Shown one piece after another: positions 23,101-35,061 of a stretch of DNA of 64,000 bases. Numbering within the stretch: position 1 is the stretch's first letter; the number at the start of each line of letters is the position of its first letter. The position numbers were made by a program, and so were the translations under genes. The DNA is from Chlorella sorokiniana (Eukaryota > Chlorophyta > Trebouxiophyceae > Chlorellales > Chlorellaceae). Under the pieces are notes generated by a model that ran no database searches, was not told the origin of the DNA, and saw only the letters and a program-made list of their open reading frames with translations. The DNA lies in assembly GCA_025917655.1 (NCBI GenBank), contig CP084619.1, forward strand, positions 3,825,001 to 3,889,000. The letters are read 5' to 3'.

Positions 23101-25665
23101 AGCACGTCTTCCACGTACGACCGCAATGCCTCATCGCAGTGCCCTCGCAGCAGCTGCTTGATGTCCTCTTTGCGCATGCCACCCGCGCCTGCGTGCAAGG
23201 ATCCGTCACAGCGACGGACGAGGTTGGGCTTGATCAGAGGGCGCCTGCCCTGGTTGTGGCCGCAGGTCTGCCAGTGGCAAAGTACAAGGCCCGCTTGCAC
23301 CCAGTCAGCATGGCAGCTGGCTCACCCTCCTCATCTTCCTTGCCGTCGACATCCCCGGTGAGGATGAAGTTGGCCAGACGGGGGCGATGGCTCTGGGCTT
23401 GTCCAGATCCACCCACTCCCTGCAGGGGGCCCAGTCAAACGCAAGAACATTGAGCACAAGGCTGAAGGGGAGGGAAGAGGCTGCCGCCCAAGGGGCAGGG
23501 AAGAGGCTGCCGCCCTTGCCAGACCAGCGCTGCGATGCTCCAGCCACCCACATGACGCCGTCCACGCGTTTCTTCTTGCGCAGGATGTTACGGGCCAGCT
23601 CAGGCCACTCCTCCTGCTCCTCCACCAGGTCCCGCAGCTGCGGAAGGGGGCAGGAGCGGAGGGGGCGCAAGGTAAGGCCGCCAGCTCAAGGCACGACTCA
23701 AAGCTCTGGTATGCCCAGCAGTCACTCCTTGTATGGCAAGCACGGCAGCAATTCTGTGCGGCGCACACGACCCGCAGCAGGCTTGCGGCTTGCCTCCTGT
23801 AGAGTCATGGCGCTGAAAATTTCTACCATGCCCTGCTTGGCACGCTTCTTCCAGTCCCTCACGTACTGGCCCCTGCGGCGACACGGGCGATGGGTGGGCA
23901 GCAGGGACACATCAGCAGCGGCTGGAGCAGCCCTGGGCAGCGAGCGAGCACTGGCGGCACGCAACAGCGCCGCGGCTCAGAGCCTCACCGTTCGGCTTCA
24001 GGGCCCAGGTCTTCCGTCACCCGGGGGCCCCACTGCTGCTGCTCTTCCTCGTCCGCAGGCGGCACGCCCTGGAGTTGAAAGGATGGCATGGCACAGAGGG
24101 GCATGTCGTTGAGGCAGGGCGCTTCCTTGGAGCAGGTGCCACCACTTCTGCCTGTGCCCACCTCCCAGAGCCCTCGCTGCGCCCATGCCCACCTCGTCCT
24201 CCTCCTCGTCAGACTGCTGCGCCTCGTCAGCCTCGTCACGGCGCTGTCGCTCAAGCATCGTGCGTGCACGCAGCTCGCGACGCGCCGACTGCTCCTCCTC
24301 CCGCCGCTGCTGCGCGCGTGTGAGGCGCCGGCCGCTGCTTGGTCCCGCCTCGTCCTGCTGCTGCTGCTGCTGCGGCGGGGAGCCCTCCTGCTGCCGCACC
24401 TCTCCCTCGTTTTCGCTGCGCACCCGCCGTCCTCGCGTGCCGGTAAGCCCCAGGCTGTGCTCCTGCACCGCTGTGCCGCCAACAGCCCCCTCGACGGGCT
24501 CCGTCTTGGCGCTGCGCGTCGAGCGGCGACCGCGCTGGCGAGGGGGGTCCTCATCCTCAGTCCCCTCCTCGCCTTCCTCAGCATCATGCTCTTCCTCCTC
24601 CTCCTCCTCCTCCTCCTCGCCCGCCGTGGGCATGCCTGCATCCCCACCGCCGCCCACCGGCTCGGCCTTCACCCGAACGCCAGTGAGCCGCCGCCCTGCC
24701 GCTGGCGTGCCTGCTGCTGCTGCTGCTGCTGCTGCTGTTGTACCTCTAGTGCCTCTGCCTCCACATCTTCTGGGTCCCGCTTGATGAGGACTGGCTGTGC
24801 AGGCTGATCAGCTGGACCCTCCTCCATGCCGTCCTGATCCATTGGGGTGGCCGCCATCTGGGTGGCTTGAGTGGCAGGCGGCCGCCGGCCAGGCTCACGA
24901 CGGCCCCGACGCTGCTGCCGGCCCCCTCCTCGTGCTGCTCTTCCATGTCACTGTGATGAGGCTGGGTGGGTGGTGCCAGTGCCTGCAATTGAGCAGGGCG
25001 CAAGGGTGAGGAGCAGGCTCTCAGATTGCAACACACGCCAGCAGGCTGCCAAGTTGCGATGTGTAGGCGATAGCTTCACAAGGGTAGGCAGACCCCTGTT
25101 TCAACAACAAGCAGATGAACAGGTACAGCAGTGAAGCAGAACAGTCATGCAGGCGCATGCGTCAAGGACTCTTTCCAAGCGCGCACCTGGGTGCTTGGGC
25201 CACCCAGCTGCCGCACGCGCGTTGTGATGCGCTGGGCCACCGTGCGAGAGAACCCGACCTCCATCAGGCTCTCCACAGAACCGTGCAGTATGGTGCTGCC
25301 ATCCACCCCTTCATCCCTGTCCAACCATGCCTGGCTCAGCTGCAAAGTCAGTGGGGGCGGGGCAGCGCAAACCGGCGGTGATGGGTGCTGCAGCGCTGGG
25401 AGCAGGGTGCCGGCGCCGGATGGACGGAGCAAACTGTGAAAAGATACAAGCGTACGGAAGTAGAAAAGGCTGTCGCCAGCACAGGAGGCCACCATACGCT
25501 TTGACCTTTTCAAGACTTGCGCACCTTTTCCACGACGTCCTCTGGAATCCCCGCACCGCCCAGGTTGACGTCGGCCTGTAACCAAGCCACGATCTCATCT
25601 CGACTGGAGCTGGGGGTGAGGCTCACTTCCCAAGGCGGCTCGCGCCCTCGCTTTCGCTGGGCCAT
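17176..25665 (-). CDS. SHPRH-like SNF2-family ATPase
   Basis: A long, many-exon gene. The ATG at 25665 opens MAQRKRGREPPWEVS, then WLQADVNLGGAGIPEDV and LMEVGFSRTVAQRITTRV, a SAM-like helical unit. A disordered part follows with a polyglutamine run, polyglutamate (about 24600) and Arg/Glu-rich coils. The ATPase core has MGMGKTACAVGAIQ (Walker A, near 20800), GGTLIVMPPTLIDQW, WWRIVADEPQLNAG (Walker B with DEPQ, near 19990) and RWLLTGTP. The second lobe has VLIFSEFPDTLRAI, FLLTYRAGAGITL, THIM, EPTLNPSFERQAIGRSHRMG, and ends MPGEDD. That last block is closest to SHPRH, a Rad5-like helicase and ubiquitin ligase of DNA damage tolerance. I could not see the RING finger expected between the lobes, so ligase activity is unproven. 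The 17176-25665 span as one gene is inferred from unbroken strand and helicase order. Confidence 0.8.
24706..24738 (-). repeat. CTG repeat, polyglutamine on the minus strand
   Basis: Ten or so CAG codons on the minus strand, in the disordered N-terminal part of the SNF2 ATPase, just before a polyglutamate-coding CTC/CTT run at 24592-24620. Confidence 0.85.
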
Positions 25666-26224
25666 AAGCCCAGGTGACTATGCTAGAGAAGGGTGAAGAC
25701 AAAGCTTGAATGCAAGCAATAAGAAGCGCAACGGAGGAGCCAGCAGAGAGGAGTCCAAACCTGCAGGCAGGACGGCGCGCTGCGCCCTGCTGAGCGGCCG
25801 CGTTGCAACATGTGTGGCACTCTGGGCGTCGCTCATGTTGGCCTTCAGCTTTGAAGTGGGCTAGGGAAATCTCCTGGCCGTTGTAGGGCCCATAGATCTA
25901 TGCTGCATTGGTTACACGTTGAGGGCGAGGGGAACCGGTCATTTCGTTGTAATCGGCGACGGGATAGGGGGCTGTTGCGCGTCCGTGGACGACGGAAGAA
26001 TGGGAGGGACGTTTGCTCTGGGGCAATCAAATGTAAAAACCTAACCATGAGCGTTTGCAGAGAAAACATGGCGCGCTCCGCGGATCCAGCAGCACGCGGG
26101 CGCCGCATGGACCAAAATGTGCACGCTGCTGCTGGCTGAGGGAGGGAGCCATGCGCTTTTGAGCAAAATGTGGGCGGCGCCGTTGCCCCTGAGCGCCAGC
26201 CGTCAGGCAAACGGCGGGGGCGCA
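25666..26224. other. Intergenic: SNF2 upstream region and P-protein 3' flank
   Basis: Both neighbours are on the minus strand. A TTACA at 25912-25916 (TGTAA on the minus strand) lies about 310 bases past the P-protein stop and could be its polyadenylation signal. The part nearest 25666 should contain the SNF2 promoter. No ORF with family features is seen. Confidence 0.5.
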
Positions 26225-27717
26225 TCACGCTGCCACGGCCTCGGCAGCTGGCTCGGCCTCCTGGGCGGCTACGTCGGGCAGGCGCAGCACCAGGTGGCGG
26301 TCGCCGTACACGTTGTCCACGCGGCTGGTAGTGGGCCAGAACTTGGACTGCTTCACCCAGGAGGCGGGTACGCAGCCTGCAAAAGCAGGGGTTTGGGAGG
26401 GGAGGGGACCAGAAGAGTCAGCAGGCGCGGGGACACAAATCACAGCAGCCTGCAATGCTGCGGGCGTTCTGAGAAGGGAGAAGGGAGAAGGGAGAAGGAG
26501 CGGGTGCATCCTGTGCTCCTGCCGTGTTGCTCACCTGCTCGCGGGAGTAGGGGCGGTCCCAGCTGTCCCCCAGCACCACGTCGGCGGCGTGCGGCGCGTG
26601 CTTCAGCACGTTGACCTTGGGGTCAGCCTGCGGCGAGCAGCTGGGAGTGTGAGGGCTGCAGGCAACCACATGCGGCGAGGCAATCACATGCGGCGACCAC
26701 AGCCCGGTCGGAGGGCAGGGGGAGTGTGGCAGCACCCAGTGTGACAGCCGCTGGTCAGGCGGGCCACAGCCTGCCCCACGGCCGCGGGCCCCCAGGCTCG
26801 CCCTGGCACCCCTCCCCGCGGGCCCACCTTGCCCGCCTCGATCTCCGCGATCTCGCGGCGGATGGAGATCATGGCCTCGCAGAAGCGGTCCAGCTCCGCC
26901 TTGGACTCGCTCTCCGTGGGCTCCACCATCAGGGTGCCCGCCACCGGCCAGCTCATGGTGGGCGCATGGAAGCCGTAGTCGATCAGCCGCTTGGCAATGT
27001 CCTCCGCCTCGATGCCCGTCGCGTCGGTGATGGGGCTGCAGCGAGGGCGCGGGGCGGGGGCCAACATGGGCGGTGGAAGGCAGCAACCGGGGCAAGCGCG
27101 CCGCCCCAGAACGCAGCAGCGCTGCTTGCCAGCACATGGACGCATCTGACGGGCGCCCAGTCACCCTCCTCCCTCAGGAAAAATAACAAAGCATGCACAC
27201 GCGCTCATCGGCTACGCACCGAATGTCGAGGATGAACTCGTGGGCGCAGGTGCCGGCCGGGCCGCGGAAGAGCACGGGGTAGTGGCTCTCCAGCCGGCGG
27301 GCCATGTAGTTGGCGTTGAGGATGGCCAGCTTGGAGGCGTTGGTGAGGGCGGTGGAGCCCATCATGGAGATGTAGGCATAGGAGATGGGCAGGATGAGGG
27401 AGGAGCCGTAGGGGGCGGCCGCCATGCAGCCAAAGCTCTCCTGCAGGCGCACGGGGGCGGGGAGGGGAGCGGCAAGCGCCCGGGGAAAGGTTGAGCTGAT
27501 GCCCAGGCGCGGCATGCGTGAGGACAGAGCCGCGGCAGCGCGCCATCGCACAGGGCGAGCCTCCAGCCGTGGGTGGGCGGTGGCTGCTGCCGCCCGCTGG
27601 CCGCGCCCACCCACCTTGTCGCCCTGGAAGTCTGGGTAGGCGCCGGTGGGCACCACGGGGTGGGTGGGCAGGAAGGGCGCCAGGTGGGCCTTCACGCCGA
27701 TGGGGCCCATGCCCGGG

Positions 27718-27761
<44 letters not shown>

Positions 27762-30700
27762 GTGGCACACGTCGGCGCCGATGATGCCGGGGGCGGTGAG
27801 GCCCACCTGCGCATTCATGTTGGCGCCGTCCATGTACACCTGCGAAAGACGGGGAGGGGTACAAGGGGCGGCGGAGAACGCAGGTGAGTCGCAAGAAGTC
27901 GCGGGCTGTGCAGGTTGACACAGCGCAGGAGCGCGACCAGAGCGGCAGCACAGCCCACGCCACCAGGCGCGGCCAGGCCTAGGAAGCCCAGAGCCGAACG
28001 CACATCTTCCAGCTCCCCCCCAACACCCACACCAACCTGGCCGCCGTTGTCGTGGATGATGCGGCAGATCTCGTCCACGCCGTCCTCATACACGCCGTGG
28101 GTGGAGGGGTATGTGATCATGAGCGCAGCCAGCTTGTCCCTGCGGTCGGGTGCGGGAGCGCACACACATGGCAACGCCTGAGCTGACAGGCACTCGTCGA
28201 AAACACATCAGGCAGCCGGCTAGCCGGCCCAAGCGCTAGCGGGAAAAACAGAGCCGCCGCCTCACTTGTGCTGCTCCGCCTTCTGCTTCAGCTCCGCGAT
28301 GTTCACGTTGCCCTGGGCATCCACCCCCACCGGCACAATGCTCATACCCGCCTGCAAGGATGTGCGCAGGCAGGTCACAGGCCGCACGCAGCATGCAGAG
28401 CAGGCTCCCTGCCAACTTTTCCGCGGCATACGTGTGTTCCGCAAGCAGCACACCGACTCTAATGCAGCGACCCAGCCAGCGAGCCAAGAGCCGCAAAACA
28501 TGCGCTCAGCAGGCCGGGGCTGGCATGCATCCCCAGTGAGGGAGGACCTGCGGCCCCCCCCGCCAGCCACACAAAACACAAAACCCAGCCCTCACCATGA
28601 CGGCAGAGGCGGGGTTGGTACCGTGCGCGGACACCGGGATGATGCACACGTTGCGGTGGTGGTCCCCCGCGACTGGTGGTACGCGCGGATGGCCATGAGC
28701 CCCGCGTACTCGCCGCTGGCGCCGCTGTTGGGCTGCAGGCTGACCGCGTCAAAGCCCGTGATGGTGGCCAGCTGCTGCGCAAGGTCCTGCACAGCGTGGC
28801 AAAGCAGGGGGGCATGGGGGCCGGGCCGTCAGTTGCCGAGGTCCAAGGCCATGCTCCTACCATGCCAAGCCATGCTCCTGCTCCCCGGCCAGCGCTTCAT
28901 GCCGCCCAGCAGCCCAGCCCGCCTGCCTGCCGCTGTGCCAGCAGGCCCCCTCACCTTGAACATCTCCTGGTAGCCCTCCACCTGGTCCAGCGGGGCAAAG
29001 GGGTGGATGTTGGCCAGCTCGGGCCACGTGATGGGGATCATCTCTGCAGCACGAGGGGGCGGCGGCGCGTGTGAAGAAGCAGCACAGGTGAGGTTGATTG
29101 GAGCCAGGTGGCAAGGACCGGCCCAAGCTGCCCGGGGCCTCGACACGGCCGCCAGGCGGCACGCGCGGGCAGGCGGCAGCGCTGCAGCCGGCTGGCGGCG
29201 CGCACCCGAGGTGGCGTTGAGCTTCATGGTGCATGAGCCGAGCGCAATCATGGAGTGGCACAGGGAGAGGTCGCGGTTCTCGAGGCGCTTCAGGTAGCGC
29301 AGCAGCTCGTGCTCTGTGGGTGGGCGGGGGCATGGGAGGGGCACGTGGTTTGAGAAGGGACGCTGGCGGCAGCCAGCCAGTCAAATTGTTGCCCCGCATG
29401 CAGCACATGTGCCAGCACCGGCCTTGGGTGCCGCGACCCTCGCCCCAGCTGCCAGGAGGCTGCCAGTTGGCTTCTCCGCGTGTGGAGGGAAAGAACCGGC
29501 CGCAGCCCCGCCGCCTCACCAGTGTGGTACGAGTTGAACACTGGGTGGGTCATGAAGGGGGAGGAGCGCTCAAAGCCGGGGGTGCCGCCCGCCACGCCCG
29601 GCGCCAGCGCCTCGGCCGAGAAGGCGGGGGCGGCGCCGCCGTTGAGGATGCGCAGCAGCTGGTCCACGTCTGCCAGGGTGGTGGTCTCGTCCATCGACAC
29701 CGTCACCGCGCCGTCGCCCAGCTGGCGCAGGTTGACGCCCCGGCGGCGGCGGCGGCCACCACCTTGCGCGCGTCGCCCACCTCGATGCGCACAGTGTCGA
29801 AGAAGGGGGCGGAGCCCACGCCCAGGCCCAGCTTCTTGGCGCCTGCAGGCGGGCAGAGCTCGGGGAAGGACGGGTGAGGAGGGAAGGGGCGCTGGCAGCA
29901 CGCGACAGGGCGAGGGGGAAAGAGGCACCGGCAGTACGCGGGCGGTTGAGCCAAAGCAGCGGTGCATGGCGGGACAGCCCGCCTCACCCTCGGCCAGCAC
30001 GGCGGCCAGGCCGTTGACGCGGGTGGCGATGGCCTTGAGGCCCTCGGGGCCGTGGTACACGCCGTACATGGCGGAGATGTTGGCCAGCAGCGCCTGCGCG
30101 GTGCAGATGTTGGAGGTGGCCTTGTCGCGGCGGATGTGCTGCTCCCGGGTCTGCATCGCCATGCGCAGGGCGGGCTGCCCGCGCGCGTCGCGCGACACGC
30201 CGATGATGCGCCCGGCAGCAGGCGCTTGTACTCCTCGTGGCAGGCCAGGAAGGCGGCGTGGGGCCGCCGTAGCCCAGCGGCACGCCAAAGCGCTGCAGGG
30301 GCCAGGAAGGAAGCAGCAGCCTGTCGGCGGCAGTGCATCCGAAAAGCGCTCCCCTGGCACCCAGGCTGCAGCATCCGTGTCGCTGCTGGTTTGGCGTGCC
30401 CGCCCACGCTGCCCAGGCAGCCGCCGCCGCTTGCCGCCGCACCTGCGCGGAGCCAATGACGATGTCGGCGCCCCACTCCCCCGGCGGCGTCAGCTTGGTC
30501 AGCGCCAGCAGGTCTGTGGCAACCACCGTCTTGATCTTGGCGGCGGCTGCCTTCTGGGCAATGGCCTGCAGAGGGGGAGGGAGCACCGGTGGTGTGTGCA
30601 TGTGGTGTGTGTGTGTTTGTGGGGGGCCCGGCCGGGTCCCTGCGCTCTGTAGACAGCAGGCGCTTGCATGGCGAGCGGCGGCAGGCGGCTGACCGCAGCG

Positions 30701-32106
30701 AGCCCAGCGGCCACCAGCAGGCCCGGGGCGCACCCGGTAGTCGTGGACGGATCCGTCGGTGGCGGGGTACTGCAGCAGTACGCCGCACACGTCAGAGTCC
30801 ATGGCGAAGGCCGCCTCGTCCATCACCTCCACCTTCAGGCCCAGGCCGTCGGCCCGCGTCTCGCACACCGCGATGGTCTGCGGGTGGCACTTGTCGGAGA
30901 CGAGGAAGCGCGGCTTCTTGCCGCGCGCCACCGCGGAGCACATGGTCATGGCCTCGGCGGCGGCGGTCGCCTCGTCCAGCAGCGAGGCGTTGGACATGGC
31001 CATGCCCGTCAGGTCGGCCACCATGGTCTGGAAGTTAAGCAGAGACTCAAGGCTGCGGGCGGCAGGGCGGGGGCAGGGCCGCGCTTTGGCAGGCGCTCAA
31101 ATGGGAGGGCTGCAGCGCGGTAGCCTCCCACGCAGGCTGCACAGCCAGCGTGCCAGCCGTGATGCTGGGAGTGCGCCCCTTCTGCCAGGCTTCCAGGCCA
31201 ACCTTGCCCCGTCCCCCCGGGCCCCCTGCCGCCCGCCCCGCGCCCCCCTCCCGGGCTCACCGTCCTTGCGAAATCTCAGCCTGGTAGGGCGTGTACTGCG
31301 TGTACCACCCCGGGTTCTCCAGCAGGTTGCGCAGGATGACGGTGGGCAGGTGGGTGTTGTAGTAGCCCATGCCGATGTAGGACTTGAACACCTGCGAGCG
31401 GCAGGGCCGCGGGCGCAGCAGGGCGCACAGGGCGCGTGGCTGTGTCGGGCGGGGGCCTGAGGCTGACAAGCTGGCGGAAGAGGCGAGCCAGGCCACAGCC
31501 TGCAAACTTGACCCGCCGCCGCTGCCGCCGCTGCTGCGATCGCTGCTGCCACCGGTTGCCGCCGTCAATTCCCGCCCCCCAAAAAACTCAAACACACACA
31601 CGGCTACCTTGTTTTTGCTGGCCATCTCCTTGAACATGGCCAGGAACTCGCTCTCAGTGAGGCCATCGTGGTACTTGGGCCCCAGCGGCATGCCATCAGT
31701 GCGCTTGATGGCGGCGGGCACAGTCGCCTCCACGAGAGCGTCCAGACTGTCAAAGCCGCAGAAGCGGGCCATCTCCGTCTTCTCGGCCTCCGTGATGCTG
31801 TTGTGGCGCGGCTCAAAGCTGCAGCACGGGTGCGGAAAGCGGAGAAAAGGTTGAGGGAGCGGAGGGTAGGGGGTGGCCACGGACTCGGCATGCCAAAGGG
31901 TTGCTGCTTGCCGTGGAATGATCCAGCCAGCAGACAGCATGTGGTCCACAAGTAAATCTCAACACGCTGCCCACGCCAGTGTGTGTGAAGGCATGCACAG
32001 CACCAGCTGGGGTGGCGGGTGCCATCGCCAGGACAGCTGTGCTCACCGGTCTGACGGCTTCAGCGCCTGCACGGAAATGGGCCGCATGGCGCCCCAGCGA
32101 GCCATG
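26225..32106 (-). CDS. GLDC: Glycine decarboxylase P-protein, mitochondrial
   Basis: PLP-dependent subunit of the glycine cleavage complex: it decarboxylates glycine and passes the aminomethyl group to the H-protein lipoamide, the CO2- and NH3-releasing step of photorespiration. The conserved order is complete: [27 protein letters not shown]-like exon near 31370, [85 protein letters not shown], and near 27740 [18 protein letters not shown] with the PLP-binding Lys. It ends [11 protein letters not shown]. The first in-frame ATG is at 32106 ([19 protein letters not shown]). That leaves a very short presequence; an open frame extends to 32264 without an ATG, so the true start may be upstream and hidden by a lost base. 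At least four internal frame breaks fit single-base losses (near 28668, 29747, 30212, 30265). Confidence 0.95.
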
Positions 32107-32836
32107 CCCTGTGATCCATGGCTGCTGAGGCCAGCCAGCGAGGTTCCTGAACCACGTGTGAGGCAGAAACCACACACAGTCAGTTGTATGGACTGGCGGC
32201 AAGCTGTGTGTGGCGGCAGGCAGGCTGTTAGGGGCACTAGCGTCAGCCGGCTTGCATCGATCAATTATACGGATAAAGCTACGTCATGCGGTTCTATGGA
32301 ATGGAAAATGCGACCCGCCAGCGGCCCCGCTGGGTGAGACCCTACCACTGAGCTGCAACCAAACCGGCACCTCCCGACGCACCTCCGATAACAGGACTAC
32401 GCAAGGATGCAGCCGTGAAATAGCGGGGACCCTGGCTGCTCGCAGCATCCGCTGTCACGACGCCGCTCTCGGCGGTGAGTCGCCTGGCCAGCAGGCCAAG
32501 CAGACGCGTGCCACGGCGCATCCTGATGCGATGATAATGTGTGGAACGGGGCCCGATTGACAGGATTAAACGAACGTGACAACGTGGCAGACGCCAGAGC
32601 GTGCGCAGCATGCTGGGCAATGGCATACTTTGCTGCATGTTCTGCCCATGGGGCAAGCCAACCTCTGCCAGGCAGATGCTCAAAGCATTCATTCCCTGCA
32701 TTTAAGAGCTTAAGTGAAAGTGAGCCCTCAAATGGCACAAGAGGGCGTCGTCACGCCAGATGGAGCATTGGGACGGTGGAGGACAAGGTTCATTCAGAGT
32801 GCCAAATCCACAAAACAGAACACTGGAGGGAAGGCA
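32107..32836. other. Intergenic: P-protein upstream region and FKBP 3' flank
   Basis: Probably holds the missing N-terminal presequence (up to 32264), the 5' UTR and promoter of the P-protein gene, and the FKBP 3' UTR. I see no TGTAA-type signal, conserved ORF or repeat in it. Confidence 0.5.
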
Positions 32837-34696
32837 TCATGCATCTCCAAGCACCAAGCGCTGTGCACTTGGCCAGCACCATGCAACCGCTGCCGCCGTT
32901 GCCGCTGCCAGGGCTGCCCAGCGCACCCAGCCGTGCCGATGCAGCGGGGCAGCCAGCTGTTTTAGTGTGTGCTGACCCAGAACCTCCGAGGCAGATCCCT
33001 CCGGCGTCAGTGGGTGCGGGGGATCTTCATACAGCGGCTGCCGCGCCTGTTTCTGGGCCTGAGAGAAGTATGCTTTGAAGACTTTCTCGGAGGCTTGCCG
33101 CTCCTGCGCAAACAGCGGGTATGCGCAGGGTTACTTGCCAGAAGCCACTGCATGCCGGCCTCCAAAAAATGAGATCAAGAGCCAACATGAATGAACCGCC
33201 CCATGCAGTCCTGCCGCACCTCCTTGATGGCCTTGCGCACAGCTGCCAGCTCCCGAGCAATGCCGCCATCGTGTGGGGCGGCCGCCTGAGCCGCCTCCAA
33301 GTCCTTGAGCGCCCCCTCACTCTGGCCCAGCAAGAAGCGCGCGCGGCCGCGGCGGAACAGCGCCTTGGCGTTCTGCTTGTCCTCTGAGAGCACCTCGGAG
33401 CAGGCGGTGATGCACTCCTCATAATCCTCCTGCGCAACGTTGAAGCAACACCCAACGTTCAGCCCCTGCCGCCGCATGACTGTAAATTCAAGCAAGGCCT
33501 GCTCTTCCTCCTCAACTGAGCACCTGAAAAGGTCCTGCAGCCGTCCCACTCACCACGCGCAGCGCTGCGGCGGCCAGGTTGAGCATCAGCGGGCGCCTGA
33601 CGGAGGTAGCTTTGTCGAAGTGGTACTCGGTCAGCTGCATCATGAGGTCAGCGTTCAGATAGGACAGCGCCAGCCTGCAGGAGCGGAACGGCGGCAGCAA
33701 AGCCTGGCGCGCCTAGGTTGATAAGGGGCGTCAACGCCGCTGCTCCGTACGTCCATTGGGCGGCCAAGCGTGCGATAAGCAAGCGAGACGCGGTGTTGCA
33801 GGATTGTCGCAGCTGGAACAGCTTCATGCACCTGTAGCGGCTGAGCGCCTCCTTGAACTTGTCTTCCTTGAACAGCTCGTTGCCCTCTAGTCGACGCCTC
33901 TCTGCTGCCTCCAGCCGCTCCTCAAACGTCATCATTTCCTGCTCCTTGTCCTCCTCGGGGCTCAAACTCCAGCAGCTCAATGTCGTAGCTGCAACACCAC
34001 ACATGCTAGCGTCGCAATTGCTGGGGATTGATAAAAGAACATGGCCAGCAGCAGCCAGGCAGAGTTCAACGCTTCAGCATCTGTTTGTTTGGTTGCACTG
34101 TCACCACTTGAAGCCACAGCAGCGACACCCACACTAGGTCAGCGTTGGGCGGCACCGTGGGGAAGGAGAAGCTGCCGCGCTCGCCATAGCCGTACTCTGG
34201 AGGCACCCACAGACGCGCTTTCTCGCCACAGCGCATGGTGGCTGCTGCCAGATTGAGGCCAACCTCCTGGTAACTGCTATCTGCGTGGAGAAGAAGCACG
34301 CATGCATGTCAGCTCCTTGGCGGCAGCAATGCGCACTTGCAGAGGGCATGTGTGCTCACCTCGACCAGCCACAAGCGTTTCAGGCTCCTGCGATTCGCTC
34401 TCCTCGCGTGTGTTCATGAACACCTCCCCCGTCTCAGCTAGGCGTCCCACGAAATGAACTGCAGGAGAAGCAACACCATGCTTCAGTGGACATCCAGCGG
34501 TCAGAAGGGAGGCCGGCGGCGACAGCGCAGTGCCGGGCTCAGGAGGAGTGGGATATGATGTAATGCACTCGCCCAGGCATCGTGCGTGCTTGGGAGGCAG
34601 GGCGCCGGTGCCCTCTTGCAGAACTATCTTCTTTACGAGTCCATCGTCAGTGACGGGCACTGCTTCTGCAGGTGGCTGCCTCTGAACCTCTTCCAT
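32837..34696 (-). CDS. Tail-anchored FKBP-TPR protein (FKBP42/TWD1 or FKBP38 type)
   Basis: A peptidyl-prolyl isomerase-like co-chaperone. It starts MEEVQRQPPAEAVPVTDDGL at the ATG at 34696. The FKBP domain follows (VKKIVLQEGTG, VHFVGRLAETGEVF, then MRCGEKARLWVPPEYGYGE). Next come TPR helices: RRRLEGNELFKEDKFKEAL, ADLMMQLTEYHFDKA, and DYEECITACSEVLSEDKQNA followed by KALFRRGRARFLLGQ, the third TPR with its carboxylate-clamp Lys/Arg. The last exon ends in a hydrophobic segment WVRWAALAAATAAAVAWCW with only 12 residues after it, a C-terminal membrane anchor. This order is that of plant FKBP42 and animal FKBP38, which dock Hsp90 at membranes. Aromatic residues needed for isomerase activity are only partly visible, so catalysis is uncertain. 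Confidence 0.88.
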
Positions 34697-35061
34697 TCGA
34701 TCGATTGATTGCGAAGTGGACTTGGAAGATAATGTGCTATTGAACAGCTTCTATGCTTTCGCCGGGTTGACCACCGAGACACTTTTATGCGCTACGTGAG
34801 CCGCCTCCCCTTGATGCCGCCCCCAAACATAAATAGACTGTGTAAGGAAGAGGATGAAAGCCCAGGAATTCGATGGGATGTAGCGGGAACCTCAGCATGT
34901 GCATGGCGTTGCGGCGCCAGCTAGCGCCGATTGGACAGGCCAAGTGGATTTGTGCCAGAGGCTACGAGGCTGCTCACTTGCTCATGCCTGATCTTGGACT
35001 CTCGTAGGAAGCTGACAAACATCTGACTAACGCCTGAGCACCGCTCTCGTGTCTGCTTTTC
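34697..35061. promoter_or_regulatory. Bidirectional promoter region, FKBP gene and CotH gene
   Basis: The two genes diverge from this 365-base gap. On the minus strand CATAAAAG (34783-34790) lies about 90 bases upstream of the FKBP start and could be a TATA element. On the plus strand ACATAAATAG near 34827-34836 is a weaker candidate for the CotH gene. Both are guesses from motif and position only. Confidence 0.4.

Noticed and set aside
24185-24784. Plus-strand Ser-rich ORF
   Set aside because: Mirror image of the Glu- and Gln-rich coding sequence of the SNF2 gene on the other strand.
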